This document shows, piece by piece, positions 5,233-12,111 of a stretch of 12,970 nt of DNA. Numbering within the stretch: position 1 is the stretch's first letter; each line of letters starts with the position of its first letter. Origin of the DNA: an uncultured beta proteobacterium (lineage in GTDB: Bacteria > Pseudomonadota > Gammaproteobacteria > Burkholderiales > Burkholderiaceae_B); contig CAIYCP010000430.1 of assembly GCA_903924715.1 (NCBI GenBank), positions 1-12,970 of the forward strand. The letters run 5' to 3'. The notes under the pieces are model-generated. The model saw nothing but the letters and a program-made list of their open reading frames with translations. It searched no databases and was not told the origin of the DNA. Made by a program: the position numbers and the translations under genes.

Positions 5233-7418
5233 ACCAACGTGATTCCGCTATTTTTCAAAGGCACATTACGGAAACGCTTGCCCGTTGCGCGATAAAGCGC
5301 GTTGAGCACAGCGGGTGCTGCGACACAAATCGTGGGCTCGCCAATACCGCCCCACTCTTTGCCGCCACCTTCCAAAATAATCGTTTCAACTTTAGGCATC
5401 TGCGCAATGCGAATCGAACCAAAGGTATCAAAGTTCTTTTGCTCGATTCTGCCGTCTTTAACCGTGCACTCTTCTTCGAACAGTGCCGATAAGCCGTATA
5501 CAAACGAGCCCGAAACCTGACGTTTGATTTGAGCAGGATTGACGGCATAGCCGCAGTCGGTCGCAGCAACAATACGATGGATCTTCACTTTTGTGCCATC
5601 TGTTACGGACAACTCACACGCAGCCGCTACGTAGCTGCCAAACGCCGTCATCTGTGCAACACCACGATGCACACCAGGTGCTGCAGGCTTGTTCCAACCA
5701 ATGCCATCAGCCACCGCATTGAGCACTGCAAGATTGCGCGGGAATTTGCCCATGAACTTACGACGAAACTCGACAGCATCTACACCTGCCGCCTCAGCGA
5801 GTTCATCCATAAAGCACTCGATAAATACCGCGTTCTGGTTGACGTTCACACCGCGCCAAAAGCCTGGTGGCACGTGCGTATTACGCATCGCGTGATCCAT
5901 CAACTGATTTGGAAACTCGTAACCAAACCCGTGCTCGCCACCGTCAAAGACGCCTTGAAACACCAAGGGGTCGCGACCCTTTTGCTGCTCAACAACCGCG
6001 GGACGCACGGCAGCCAAGATCGACTGACCCGACAAACGCATGTGTACGCCCGTCAGATTTTTGTCCTTGTCAAAGGACCCTGTCAGCTTGCACATCATGA
6101 CCGGATGGTAACGACCTTGGGTCATGTCTTCTTCGCGGGTCCAGATCAACTTGATCGGCGTACCTGGCATTTCTTTAGCGATCTTGACTGCTTGGGTGGT
6201 GTAGTCTTGAAACGCACCACGACGACCAAAGCCGCCACCCAAATTGATTTTATAAACCTCACATTTTTCAGCCGCTAAACCCGAGGCCTCAATCACCGCA
6301 GCCAAGGAGGCCTCGCCGTCTTGCGTAGGCACCCAGGCTTCACAACGCTCTGACGTCCACTTCGCCGTCGCATTCATCGGCTCCATGGGCGCATGATTCA
6401 AGAAAGGGTAAAAATAAGTTGCCTCGGTCTTTTTGACAGCAGAGGCAAGCGCAGCTTTAGTATCGCCGCGGGTATTACCCACAAACGCTTGCTCTGCCGT
6501 CAAGCCTTCTTCAAGCATTTTGGCGATTGAAGCACTTGAAACTTTGGCATTTGGGCCTTCATCCCAGACGATCTCAACTTGATCAAGCGCCGTCTTGGCA
6601 ATCCAGAACGTCTCGGCAACCACCGCTACTGCCGTCTCACCCACCTTCATGACTTTCTTGACGCCTTTGATGCTCTTAGCCTTGCTGTCATCAAAGCTTT
6701 TCACTTTGCCACCAAACACCGGACATTCTTTGATATTCGCGACCAACATGCCAGGCATTGTTAAATCCATGCCATAGACCTGCTTACCCGTGACCTTGTC
6801 TGCGAAGGTGTCAATGCGATTCAAGGGCTTACCGATGATCTTCCACTCTTTGGGATCTTTCAGAGTGATTTCAGTTGGCACCGCAAGCTTTGATGCCGCC
6901 TCAGCAACTTTACCGAAACTGACTTTACGACCGCTCGGTTTATGGGTGATCACGCTTTCAGCGGCCACACATTCTGCAACAGGGACCTTCCATTCATCTG
7001 CAGCGGCTTGCACCAGCATCAAACGGGCTGCTGCGCCACCTTTGCGAACATATTGCTCTGACGTGCGAATACCGCGGCTACCACCGGTCGAGAAATCACC
7101 CCAAATGCGTTTACGCTTGAGGCTTTCACCGGGCGTTGGATATTCAACTGTGACTTTGCTCCAGGCGCACTCAAGTTCTTCAGCGACCATTTGAGCCAAA
7201 CCAGTAATCGTGCCTTGGCCCATCTCTGAGCGCACAACGCGCACTATGACCGTATCATCAGGCTTGATCACCACCCAAGCACCGATTTCAGGCGTGGACT
7301 CTGCGGCTTGCGCTGAGCCCATAAAAGGAATTTGCAAGCCTAGTGCCAGGCCGCTACTGACTGCAGTCGTGCCAACAATAAACTGACGACGTGAGGGATT
7401 CGGGACGCGTGCGTTCAT
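5229..7418 (-). CDS. iorB: Isoquinoline 1-oxidoreductase-like molybdenum hydroxylase large subunit (operon-distal pair), Tat-exported
   Basis: This 729-residue molybdopterin subunit belongs to the xanthine dehydrogenase superfamily, IorB branch. A Tat signal (SRRQFIVG at 9-16, probable cleavage after AQA38) is followed by SEMGQG at 64-69, the hammerhead-like region around CPVFGG (232-237), HAPMEPMN at 342-349, GGGFGRRG at 394-401, FWRGVN at 520-525 and GGIGEP at 690-695, whose Glu694 matches the catalytic base. The GQG motif lies before the hammerhead region, the rearranged order known for IorB rather than classical XDH. It should hydroxylate an N-heterocycle or oxidise an aldehyde in the periplasm; the substrate is unknown. 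The start is the ATG 10 bases after the small-subunit stop, preceded by AAGGAG at 7430-7425. A longer reading frame to 7535 overlaps the small subunit and is rejected. The stop overlaps the soxX start. By eye, roughly half its residues match the other large subunit. Confidence 0.9.
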   Translation of the reverse strand: MNARVPNPSRRQFIVGTTAVSSGLALGLQIPFMGSAQAAESTPEIGAWVVIKPDDTVIVRVVRSEMGQGTITGLAQMVAEELECAWSKVTVEYPTPGESLKRKRIWGDFSTGGSRGIRTSEQYVRKGGAAARLMLVQAAADEWKVPVAECVAAESVITHKPSGRKVSFGKVAEAASKLAVPTEITLKDPKEWKIIGKPLNRIDTFADKVTGKQVYGMDLTMPGMLVANIKECPVFGGKVKSFDDSKAKSIKGVKKVMKVGETAVAVVAETFWIAKTALDQVEIVWDEGPNAKVSSASIAKMLEEGLTAEQAFVGNTRGDTKAALASAVKKTEATYFYPFLNHAPMEPMNATAKWTSERCEAWVPTQDGEASLAAVIEASGLAAEKCEVYKINLGGGFGRRGAFQDYTTQAVKIAKEMPGTPIKLIWTREEDMTQGRYHPVMMCKLTGSFDKDKNLTGVHMRLSGQSILAAVRPAVVEQQKGRDPLVFQGVFDGGEHGFGYEFPNQLMDHAMRNTHVPPGFWRGVNVNQNAVFIECFMDELAEAAGVDAVEFRRKFMGKFPRNLAVLNAVADGIGWNKPAAPGVHRGVAQMTAFGSYVAAACELSVTDGTKVKIHRIVAATDCGYAVNPAQIKRQVSGSFVYGLSALFEEECTVKDGRIEQKNFDTFGSIRIAQMPKVETIILEGGGKEWGGIGEPTICVAAPAVLNALYRATGKRFRNVPLKNSGITLV

Positions 7419-7424
7419 ATTTGA

Positions 7425-7430
7425 CTCCTT
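7425..7430 (-). promoter_or_regulatory. Ribosome binding site fixing the start of the operon-distal large subunit
   Basis: AAGGAG lies 6 bases upstream of ATG 7418-7416 and shares bases with the TAA stop of the small-subunit gene. It decides the ATG at 7418 over the longer frame opening at 7535, which would add 39 residues before the Tat signal. Confidence 0.85.
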
Positions 7431-7881
7431 AAGCTTTAGCAACTGAGTGGATGGCGGCGCGCACTTCTTGAAAGCTGCCACAACGACAAATGTTCGTAAT
7501 GGCCGCATCGATATCTGCATCAGTCGGCTTAGCATTTTTAGCGAGCAAGTCAGTGGCAGCCATCAACATGCCCGATTGGCAAAAGCCACATTGCGGCACT
7601 TGATGCTCAATCCAAGCTTGCTGTAACTGCGTCATTTTGCCGTCTTTAGCCAAGCCTTCAATGGTTTGAATCTGCTTGCCCACCGCAGCGCTGACAGGCA
7701 ATACACATGAACGAATAGCTGCGCCATCCATCATGATGGTACAGGCGCCACATTGCGCGATACCACAGCCGTATTTAGTGCCGGTTAAACCCACTTGCTC
7801 GCGGATCACCCACAGCAAAGGGGTGGTTGGGTCGACATCAACGCTATGCGCTTTGCCGTTAACAGTTAACTGAATCGCCAT
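7429..7881 (-). CDS. iorA: Isoquinoline 1-oxidoreductase-like 2x[2Fe-2S] small subunit (operon-distal pair)
   Basis: The 150-residue protein has the normal length for this family. A plant-ferredoxin-type cluster is bound by C39, C44, C47 and C59 (YGCGIAQCGAC, RSC). The second, helical cluster is bound by C98, C101, C132 and C134 (PQCGFCQSG, NICRCG). It carries electrons from the molybdenum site of the adjacent large subunit. There is no signal peptide, so it probably folds first and is exported bound to the Tat-tagged large subunit. The ATG is preceded by GGAG at 7 bases. It begins 56 bases after the first large subunit. Its TAA stop overlaps the AAGGAG ribosome site of the next gene. Confidence 0.92.
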   Translation of the reverse strand: MAIQLTVNGKAHSVDVDPTTPLLWVIREQVGLTGTKYGCGIAQCGACTIMMDGAAIRSCVLPVSAAVGKQIQTIEGLAKDGKMTQLQQAWIEHQVPQCGFCQSGMLMAATDLLAKNAKPTDADIDAAITNICRCGSFQEVRAAIHSVAKA

Positions 7882-7937
7882 GGATGAGCTCCGAAGTTTT
7901 TATCGTGAAAAAGCTATTTATAAAAAAGTAATCCGTA
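7882..7937 (-). other. Short gap between the two Ior-like pairs
   Basis: This AT-rich 56-base spacer is the largest gap inside the operon. It holds the GGAG ribosome site of the second small subunit near its downstream end. I see no hairpin with a T run and no convincing promoter, so the two pairs are probably on one transcript. Confidence 0.4.
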
Positions 7938-10184
7938 CTAAACCAACGTAAAGCCATGCTTACGCAGCGGCAGATCACGTGTTGGCTTACCCGTTGCCGC
8001 AAAAATCGCATTCAACACTGCAGGGCCCACGACGCAAATGGTCGGTTCGCCCACGCCACCCCAAAAATCATAGGTCGGTACCAACACGCACTCGACCTTT
8101 GGAATATCTTTAAGTTTGGCTAAAGGATAGGCGTGATAATTCGTTTCTTTCACTTGCCCATTTTCAATCGTGATGTCTTCGTTAAAGATTGCAGACAACG
8201 CCATCACGACCGAACCTTCGATCTGCGCTCTGACTTGCGACGGGTTCACAAAATGACCCGAGTTCAAGGCAAACACCATACGATGCACCTTAACTTGGCC
8301 GCTGCTTGAAACAGATACCTCAGCCGTAGCCGCCGAGTAACTGCCATAGCCCATAAACTGGGCGATACCGCGATGGCGGCCGGCCGGCAGGGCTTTACCC
8401 CAATCGCCTTTTTGCGCGACCGCATCCAAGACCGCCAGATGTTTCGGATGCTTCTTCATGAGATCACGACGAAAGGCAAGCGAATCACGACCCGCTGCAC
8501 GCGCGCACTCTTCAATAAAGCACTCCATGTAAATACCGTTTTGATTAGTATTGACACCGCGCCAAGGACCCACCGGCACGTGACTATTGCGCATCACATA
8601 TTCGGTTAACAAGTTAGGGAAGGTGTAACCAAGTTGCGCATCACCCGGCTCTTCGTAATACCCTTGCAACTGTCGAACATCTTTATTATTTTTAATGGCA
8701 GAGGGGCTTAAATACGCATTGATCGACTGGCCCGATACACGAATCTGGAAGCCAGTCAGATTGCCCTTGTCATCTAAGCCCGCCGACATTTTCGCCATCG
8801 AAATCGGACGATAGAAGTCGTGCGTCATATCTTCTTCGCGACTCCAGACCATCTTGATCGGGGTATTTGGATATTTTTTGGCAATCGCTACGGCGTGATG
8901 CATGAAGTCTTGCGTGCCGCCACGACGCCCTAAGCCACCGCCTAGATCCATTGTTTGAATATCGCAATTTGCCAAGGGCAAACCCGACGCTTCAGAGAGC
9001 GCCGCGATTGAAGCCTCGGCATTTTGCGTGGGCACCCAAGCGTAGGCACGATCACCACTGATCTGCACGACGCAGTTCATGGGTTCCATTGTGGCGTGGG
9101 CGACAAACGGACTGCTATACACGGCCTCAACGACTTTGGCTGAAGCTTTAATGGCAGCCGGCGCATCGCCTTCTTTACGCTGCCAAAAATCGCCTTCTGC
9201 AGTGAGTCCCTCTTTCAAGCCCGCTGCGATTGTTGTACTTGAGGCTTTTGCATTTGGGCCTAAATCCCAATCAATAGGCAAATTGTCTAACGCTGTCTTG
9301 GCACGCCACCACGTATCGGCCACCACCGCCACTGTCGAGTCATTGACCTTCAAGGCACCTTTAACGCCACGCATCGCTTTAATTTTTGACTCATCAAAAC
9401 TGACGAGCTTGCCGCCAAAGACTGGACAGCTTTTAACTGCGGCGCACAACATTCCAGGTAGACGCAAATCAATGCTAAAGACTTTCGCGCCGTTGACTTT
9501 ATCGACCGTATCCAAACGAGGCACGGCTGTTCCGGCGATTTTCCATTCTTGAGGCTTTTTCAACACAATGCTTTTTGACTCGGGCGGTGTGAGCTTTGCA
9601 GCCGCATCCGCAACCTTGCCGTAATTCACCGTACGACCAGACTTCGTGTGCGTAATGACGCCGTTGCTCACGGTCAGCTCAGCAACCGGCACATTGAATT
9701 GATCGGCAGCAGCCTGCATCAACATCATCCGCGCTGCAGCGCCACCACGACGCACATAGTCGTGCGAGTCACGGATACCGCGACTACCGCCAGTCGCCAT
9801 CGCACCCCAAGCACGCTTACGTGCCAAGTTTTGACCTGCTGACGGTGCCTCGTAAGTTACTTTTTTCCAATCACAGTCAAGTTCTTCTGCCACTAACTGC
9901 GCCAAACCTGTACGAGTCCCTTGACCCATCTCAGAACGGACAATACGAATCACGACGGTGTCGTCAGGTTTGATGACCACCCACAAATTCACCTCTTCTG
10001 CCGAGAGCGGTTGTGCAGTCGCTTGTGCGAGCGCCGAGCGCGAGCTCGTCAAACCAAGGGCCAAGCCCGCACCGACGGCGGCAGTACCAATTAAAAATTG
10101 ACGGCGCCCGGGTCTTGAGAGGCGCTGATTTTGCGTTGCAGTGATCGCTTGCGCGCGGAGAGATTGAATAATTTTTGTTGTCAT
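7938..10184 (-). CDS. iorB: Isoquinoline 1-oxidoreductase-like molybdenum hydroxylase large subunit (promoter-proximal pair), Tat-exported
   Basis: The 748-residue protein is of the IorB branch. It has a longer n-region than its paralogue before the Tat motif (GRRQFLIG at 26-33, cleavage probably near ALAQA55). Motifs: SEMGQG at 84-89, CPVFGG at 253-258, HATMEPMN at 363-370, GGGLGRRG at 415-422, PWRGVN at 540-545 and GGVGEP at 709-714 with catalytic Glu713. Compared with the neighbouring paralogue it has Leu for Phe in the GGGFGRR motif, Thr for Pro before MEPMN and Pro for Phe before WRGVN. All are near the expected active site or cofactor, so the two enzymes probably differ in substrate. 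The ATG lies 11 bases after the small-subunit stop, with AGGGGA upstream. Expected location: periplasm, with Mo-cofactor inserted before export. No XdhC-like maturation gene is in the window. Substrate not known. Confidence 0.9.
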   Translation of the reverse strand: MTTKIIQSLRAQAITATQNQRLSRPGRRQFLIGTAAVGAGLALGLTSSRSALAQATAQPLSAEEVNLWVVIKPDDTVVIRIVRSEMGQGTRTGLAQLVAEELDCDWKKVTYEAPSAGQNLARKRAWGAMATGGSRGIRDSHDYVRRGGAAARMMLMQAAADQFNVPVAELTVSNGVITHTKSGRTVNYGKVADAAAKLTPPESKSIVLKKPQEWKIAGTAVPRLDTVDKVNGAKVFSIDLRLPGMLCAAVKSCPVFGGKLVSFDESKIKAMRGVKGALKVNDSTVAVVADTWWRAKTALDNLPIDWDLGPNAKASSTTIAAGLKEGLTAEGDFWQRKEGDAPAAIKASAKVVEAVYSSPFVAHATMEPMNCVVQISGDRAYAWVPTQNAEASIAALSEASGLPLANCDIQTMDLGGGLGRRGGTQDFMHHAVAIAKKYPNTPIKMVWSREEDMTHDFYRPISMAKMSAGLDDKGNLTGFQIRVSGQSINAYLSPSAIKNNKDVRQLQGYYEEPGDAQLGYTFPNLLTEYVMRNSHVPVGPWRGVNTNQNGIYMECFIEECARAAGRDSLAFRRDLMKKHPKHLAVLDAVAQKGDWGKALPAGRHRGIAQFMGYGSYSAATAEVSVSSSGQVKVHRMVFALNSGHFVNPSQVRAQIEGSVVMALSAIFNEDITIENGQVKETNYHAYPLAKLKDIPKVECVLVPTYDFWGGVGEPTICVVGPAVLNAIFAATGKPTRDLPLRKHGFTLV

Positions 10185-10195
10185 GTTCTGTCCCC

Positions 10196-10693
10196 TTACG
10201 CTTTCGCGACGCCAGCAGTGGCGTAATCGTTGAGAACATCAGCCAACTGTTTTTGTCCGGCTGCAACGTGAATACCATCGCGAATACGTTGATACGTACC
10301 GCAACGGCAGATATTCGTCATCGCTGCATCAATGTCTGCATCAGTGGGCTTAGGTACACGCTTGAGTAATGACACCGCGGCCATCACCTGCCCCGATTGG
10401 CAGTAGCCACATTGAGGAATATCAAGTGCAATCCAGGCTTGTTGCACGGCGTGACTGGTATCTTTTGAAATACCTTCAACAGTCGTAATCGCCTGACCCG
10501 CGGCACTGGCTACCGGAATCGAACAGGAGCGCACCAGCTCACCGTTGAGTTGCACCGAACAGGCGCCGCATTGAGCCACACCGCAACCATATTTGGTTCC
10601 GGTCAAACCCAGCACCTCGCGCAAAGCCCATAACAAAGGCATATCTGGCTCAACGTCGACATTGTGTACTGTGCCGTTTACTTTAAGTTCCAT
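10196..10693 (-). CDS. iorA: Isoquinoline 1-oxidoreductase-like 2x[2Fe-2S] small subunit (promoter-proximal pair), first gene of the long operon
   Basis: The protein has 165 residues. Ligands for the ferredoxin-type cluster are C37, C42, C45 and C57; for the second cluster C95, C98, C129 and C131 (PQCGYCQSG, NICRCG). It is about 15 residues longer than the other small subunit, with an Ala/Lys-rich tail of no known role. It passes electrons from the molybdenum subunit encoded immediately downstream. It has no signal peptide and is presumably co-exported with the large subunit. The ATG has GAGG 8 bases upstream. As first gene of the chain ending in the sulfide dehydrogenase, its upstream region probably controls the whole operon. 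Confidence 0.92.
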   Translation of the reverse strand: MELKVNGTVHNVDVEPDMPLLWALREVLGLTGTKYGCGVAQCGACSVQLNGELVRSCSIPVASAAGQAITTVEGISKDTSHAVQQAWIALDIPQCGYCQSGQVMAAVSLLKRVPKPTDADIDAAMTNICRCGTYQRIRDGIHVAAGQKQLADVLNDYATAGVAKA

Positions 10694-10929
10694 GGAAAGT
10701 GCCTCGAGTGAGTGATGACCAACAATATTCGCACAAAAGACAGCATGCAGCGTCTTCGGATAGGTTTGCCGTGAATTATATATTTATTACCCGAATTTAT
10801 AGGTTATTTTGACCCAAGACCCCTGCTATTAACAGGGTTAATTGACCGATCCGGGACGCGGGCGAAGGCAGGTAAACCCCGGGGCCGCCGTCATTAGGCA
10901 GAACGCCAAGCCGTTCAAGGTCAAATCTA
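10694..10929 (-). promoter_or_regulatory. Regulatory gap upstream of the Ior/Sox operon
   Basis: These 236 bases hold no gene that I can support. An AT-rich block at 10773-10815 contains a perfect TATAAT (10780-10775, minus strand) and a second TATAAA (10801-10796). Neither has a good -35 box at 16-18 bases, which suggests an activator-dependent promoter. The block reads as two imperfect copies of GAATTWTA...CCC (10773-10792 and 10793-10815). Further upstream lies a perfect palindrome at 10828-10842. Downstream of the oxygenase stop there is a small hairpin (GAACG, 6-base loop, CGTTC) and a CCCCGGGG palindrome but no T run, so no terminator is called. Confidence 0.5.
10828..10842. promoter_or_regulatory. 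Palindromic operator candidate (ATTAAC-N3-GTTAAT)
   Basis: A perfect inverted repeat with 6-base arms and a 3-base spacer. It contains a T-N11-A arrangement, the general form of LysR-type regulator sites. Its centre is roughly 50-65 bases upstream of the start points expected from the two -10 boxes, where an activator would sit. No LysR gene is in the window, so the binding protein is unknown. Confidence 0.45.
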
Positions 10930-11946
10930 TTAAGCCGCTAAGTAACTTTTAAAATGTCGATTAATTTTTGCGGTGATGTACTCACCCGCATTCACCGGTC
11001 GGTATTTTTCGATCTGCCCAGGGTCAATACAAGTCGGGATGCACTCAATCAAGGCGTCCGGATTGGGTTGGTGAAAAAAGACCAAAGACAAACGGCGACT
11101 CGCCAAGCCATCCGCCGCGCTTGGGTTTGCGACACGGTGCACCGTCGACACCCAGCGATCGTTTGTCCATTGCGCCATCATGTCGCCAATATTCACCACA
11201 AAGGTGCCTGGCTCAACGCTGACGTCTTGCCATGTCCCGTTTTTGGTGCGGATTTGTAAACCACCGGGCGCAGAAGTCGGTGCAACAATCGTGAGCGTGC
11301 CGTAATCTGTGTGCGGGCCAGCGCGCAGCTGTCCGGGCAAGGCCGGCTGAGTCTGGGCCGGATAATGATTGATCGCCAACGACGCCATGCTGTGATCCAC
11401 TTTATTGGCAAACCACTGGCGTTCTAAGCCCAGGCTTAAGGCAAATATCCCGAGTAGATCTTGCGCCAGTTGATTCACTTGCTGGTAGTAAGACTGCATC
11501 ACCCCCTTAAATTCAGCCGGACCTTCTGGCCAGATATTCGGCGCATAGGCCGTCTCACCATACTGTGCCATCAACTCAGTCGCGAATACATCGACGGGCC
11601 CAATGCGGTAGCGCTCAAACAAATCAGGCGGGGCCTGACGATCTTGTTTCAAATCGCTAGCATCCATTGAGTACGACAACCCAAGCTCAGCGAGCCCCGT
11701 GTAGCCGCGATTGGCATGCTTCAGCGCCTTGACTGTATTTTTATCGCTTACCGGCAAGTCAAAAAATCTCGTCGCCACCGCCTGCGCATGCTGAACAATC
11801 TGTTGCGTCAAAGGTGTGCCCTTGATGCACAAAAAACCGATCTCACACAGGGCCTGATCTACTTGGCACAACAATTGCTTTAGATCTGGTGTCGAGCCCG
11901 CTGATTGATAGTAGCTCGAGAGGTCCAGTAGGGGAATTTGTTGCAT
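10930..11946 (-). CDS. Isopenicillin N synthase-like Fe(II)/2-oxoglutarate-dependent oxygenase
   Basis: The 338-residue protein has the two usual parts: an N-terminal DIOX_N-like region (IPLLDLSSYY, GFLCIKG, ANRGYTG) and the jelly-roll catalytic domain. Iron ligands are visible as H212-T-D214 (GPHTDYGTLT) and His270 (TVHRVANP). R285-L-S287 gives the RxS that binds the 2-oxoglutarate carboxylate. No signal peptide, so cytosolic. Bacterial members include 2-oxoglutarate-dependent hydroxylases and ethylene-forming or IPNS-like enzymes; fungal thymine-7-hydroxylase is a relative. The substrate cannot be deduced. I choose the ATG at 11946 because it places IPLLDL at residues 4-9, as in the family. 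A TTG 99 bases further upstream gives 33 extra residues of no family resemblance. The ribosome site is weak (GGAA). It is divergent from the uptake-protein gene, suggesting action on the imported compound. Confidence 0.85.
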   Translation of the reverse strand: MQQIPLLDLSSYYQSAGSTPDLKQLLCQVDQALCEIGFLCIKGTPLTQQIVQHAQAVATRFFDLPVSDKNTVKALKHANRGYTGLAELGLSYSMDASDLKQDRQAPPDLFERYRIGPVDVFATELMAQYGETAYAPNIWPEGPAEFKGVMQSYYQQVNQLAQDLLGIFALSLGLERQWFANKVDHSMASLAINHYPAQTQPALPGQLRAGPHTDYGTLTIVAPTSAPGGLQIRTKNGTWQDVSVEPGTFVVNIGDMMAQWTNDRWVSTVHRVANPSAADGLASRRLSLVFFHQPNPDALIECIPTCIDPGQIEKYRPVNAGEYITAKINRHFKSYLAA

Positions 11947-12111
11947 CGTCGGTGAATTCCATTCGGTTGAAAGGTTTTTAACTAGTCGGGTAACGGAACT
12001 GCTAGCCAAACTGTCCCAGGCTGCGTCCGTGTTCTTAACCTTCAAGCAAATTCCGTGCCGACACCGCTTTACGCAACGTCTTTTAACCGTTCAATTTTTG
12101 AGGATCATGCA
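11947..12111. promoter_or_regulatory. Divergent promoter region between the oxygenase and the ABC binding-protein genes
   Basis: These 165 bases separate two genes read in opposite directions and should carry promoters for both. A weak plus-strand candidate is TTGAAA at 11967 followed 18 bases later by TAACGG. Three similar words occur: TTGAAAGGTT at 11967-11976 (inverted), AACCTTCAA at 12037-12045 and AACCGTTCAA at 12085-12094. They could be sites for one regulator, or chance. GAGGA lies 7 bases before the plus-strand ATG. Confidence 0.4.

Noticed and set aside
5529..6278. 249-residue open frame on the plus strand opposite the large subunit
   Set aside because: It lies fully antisense to a conserved molybdenum enzyme and shows no recognisable motif. 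It is best explained as a frame shadow of the coding strand.
7419..7535. 39-residue N-terminal extension of the operon-distal large subunit from an upstream start at 7535
   Set aside because: It would overlap the small-subunit gene by over 100 bases and put sequence before the Tat motif. The ATG at 7418 has AAGGAG at ideal spacing.
10880..10929. Terminator after the oxygenase gene
   Set aside because: Only a 5-base stem (GAACG/CGTTC) and a CCCCGGGG palindrome are present, with no following T run on the minus strand.
11947..12045. TTG start adding 33 residues to the IPNS-like oxygenase
   Set aside because: The extension does not look like the family N-terminus, and it would take up most of the divergent promoter. 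The ATG at 11946 places IPLLDL where expected.
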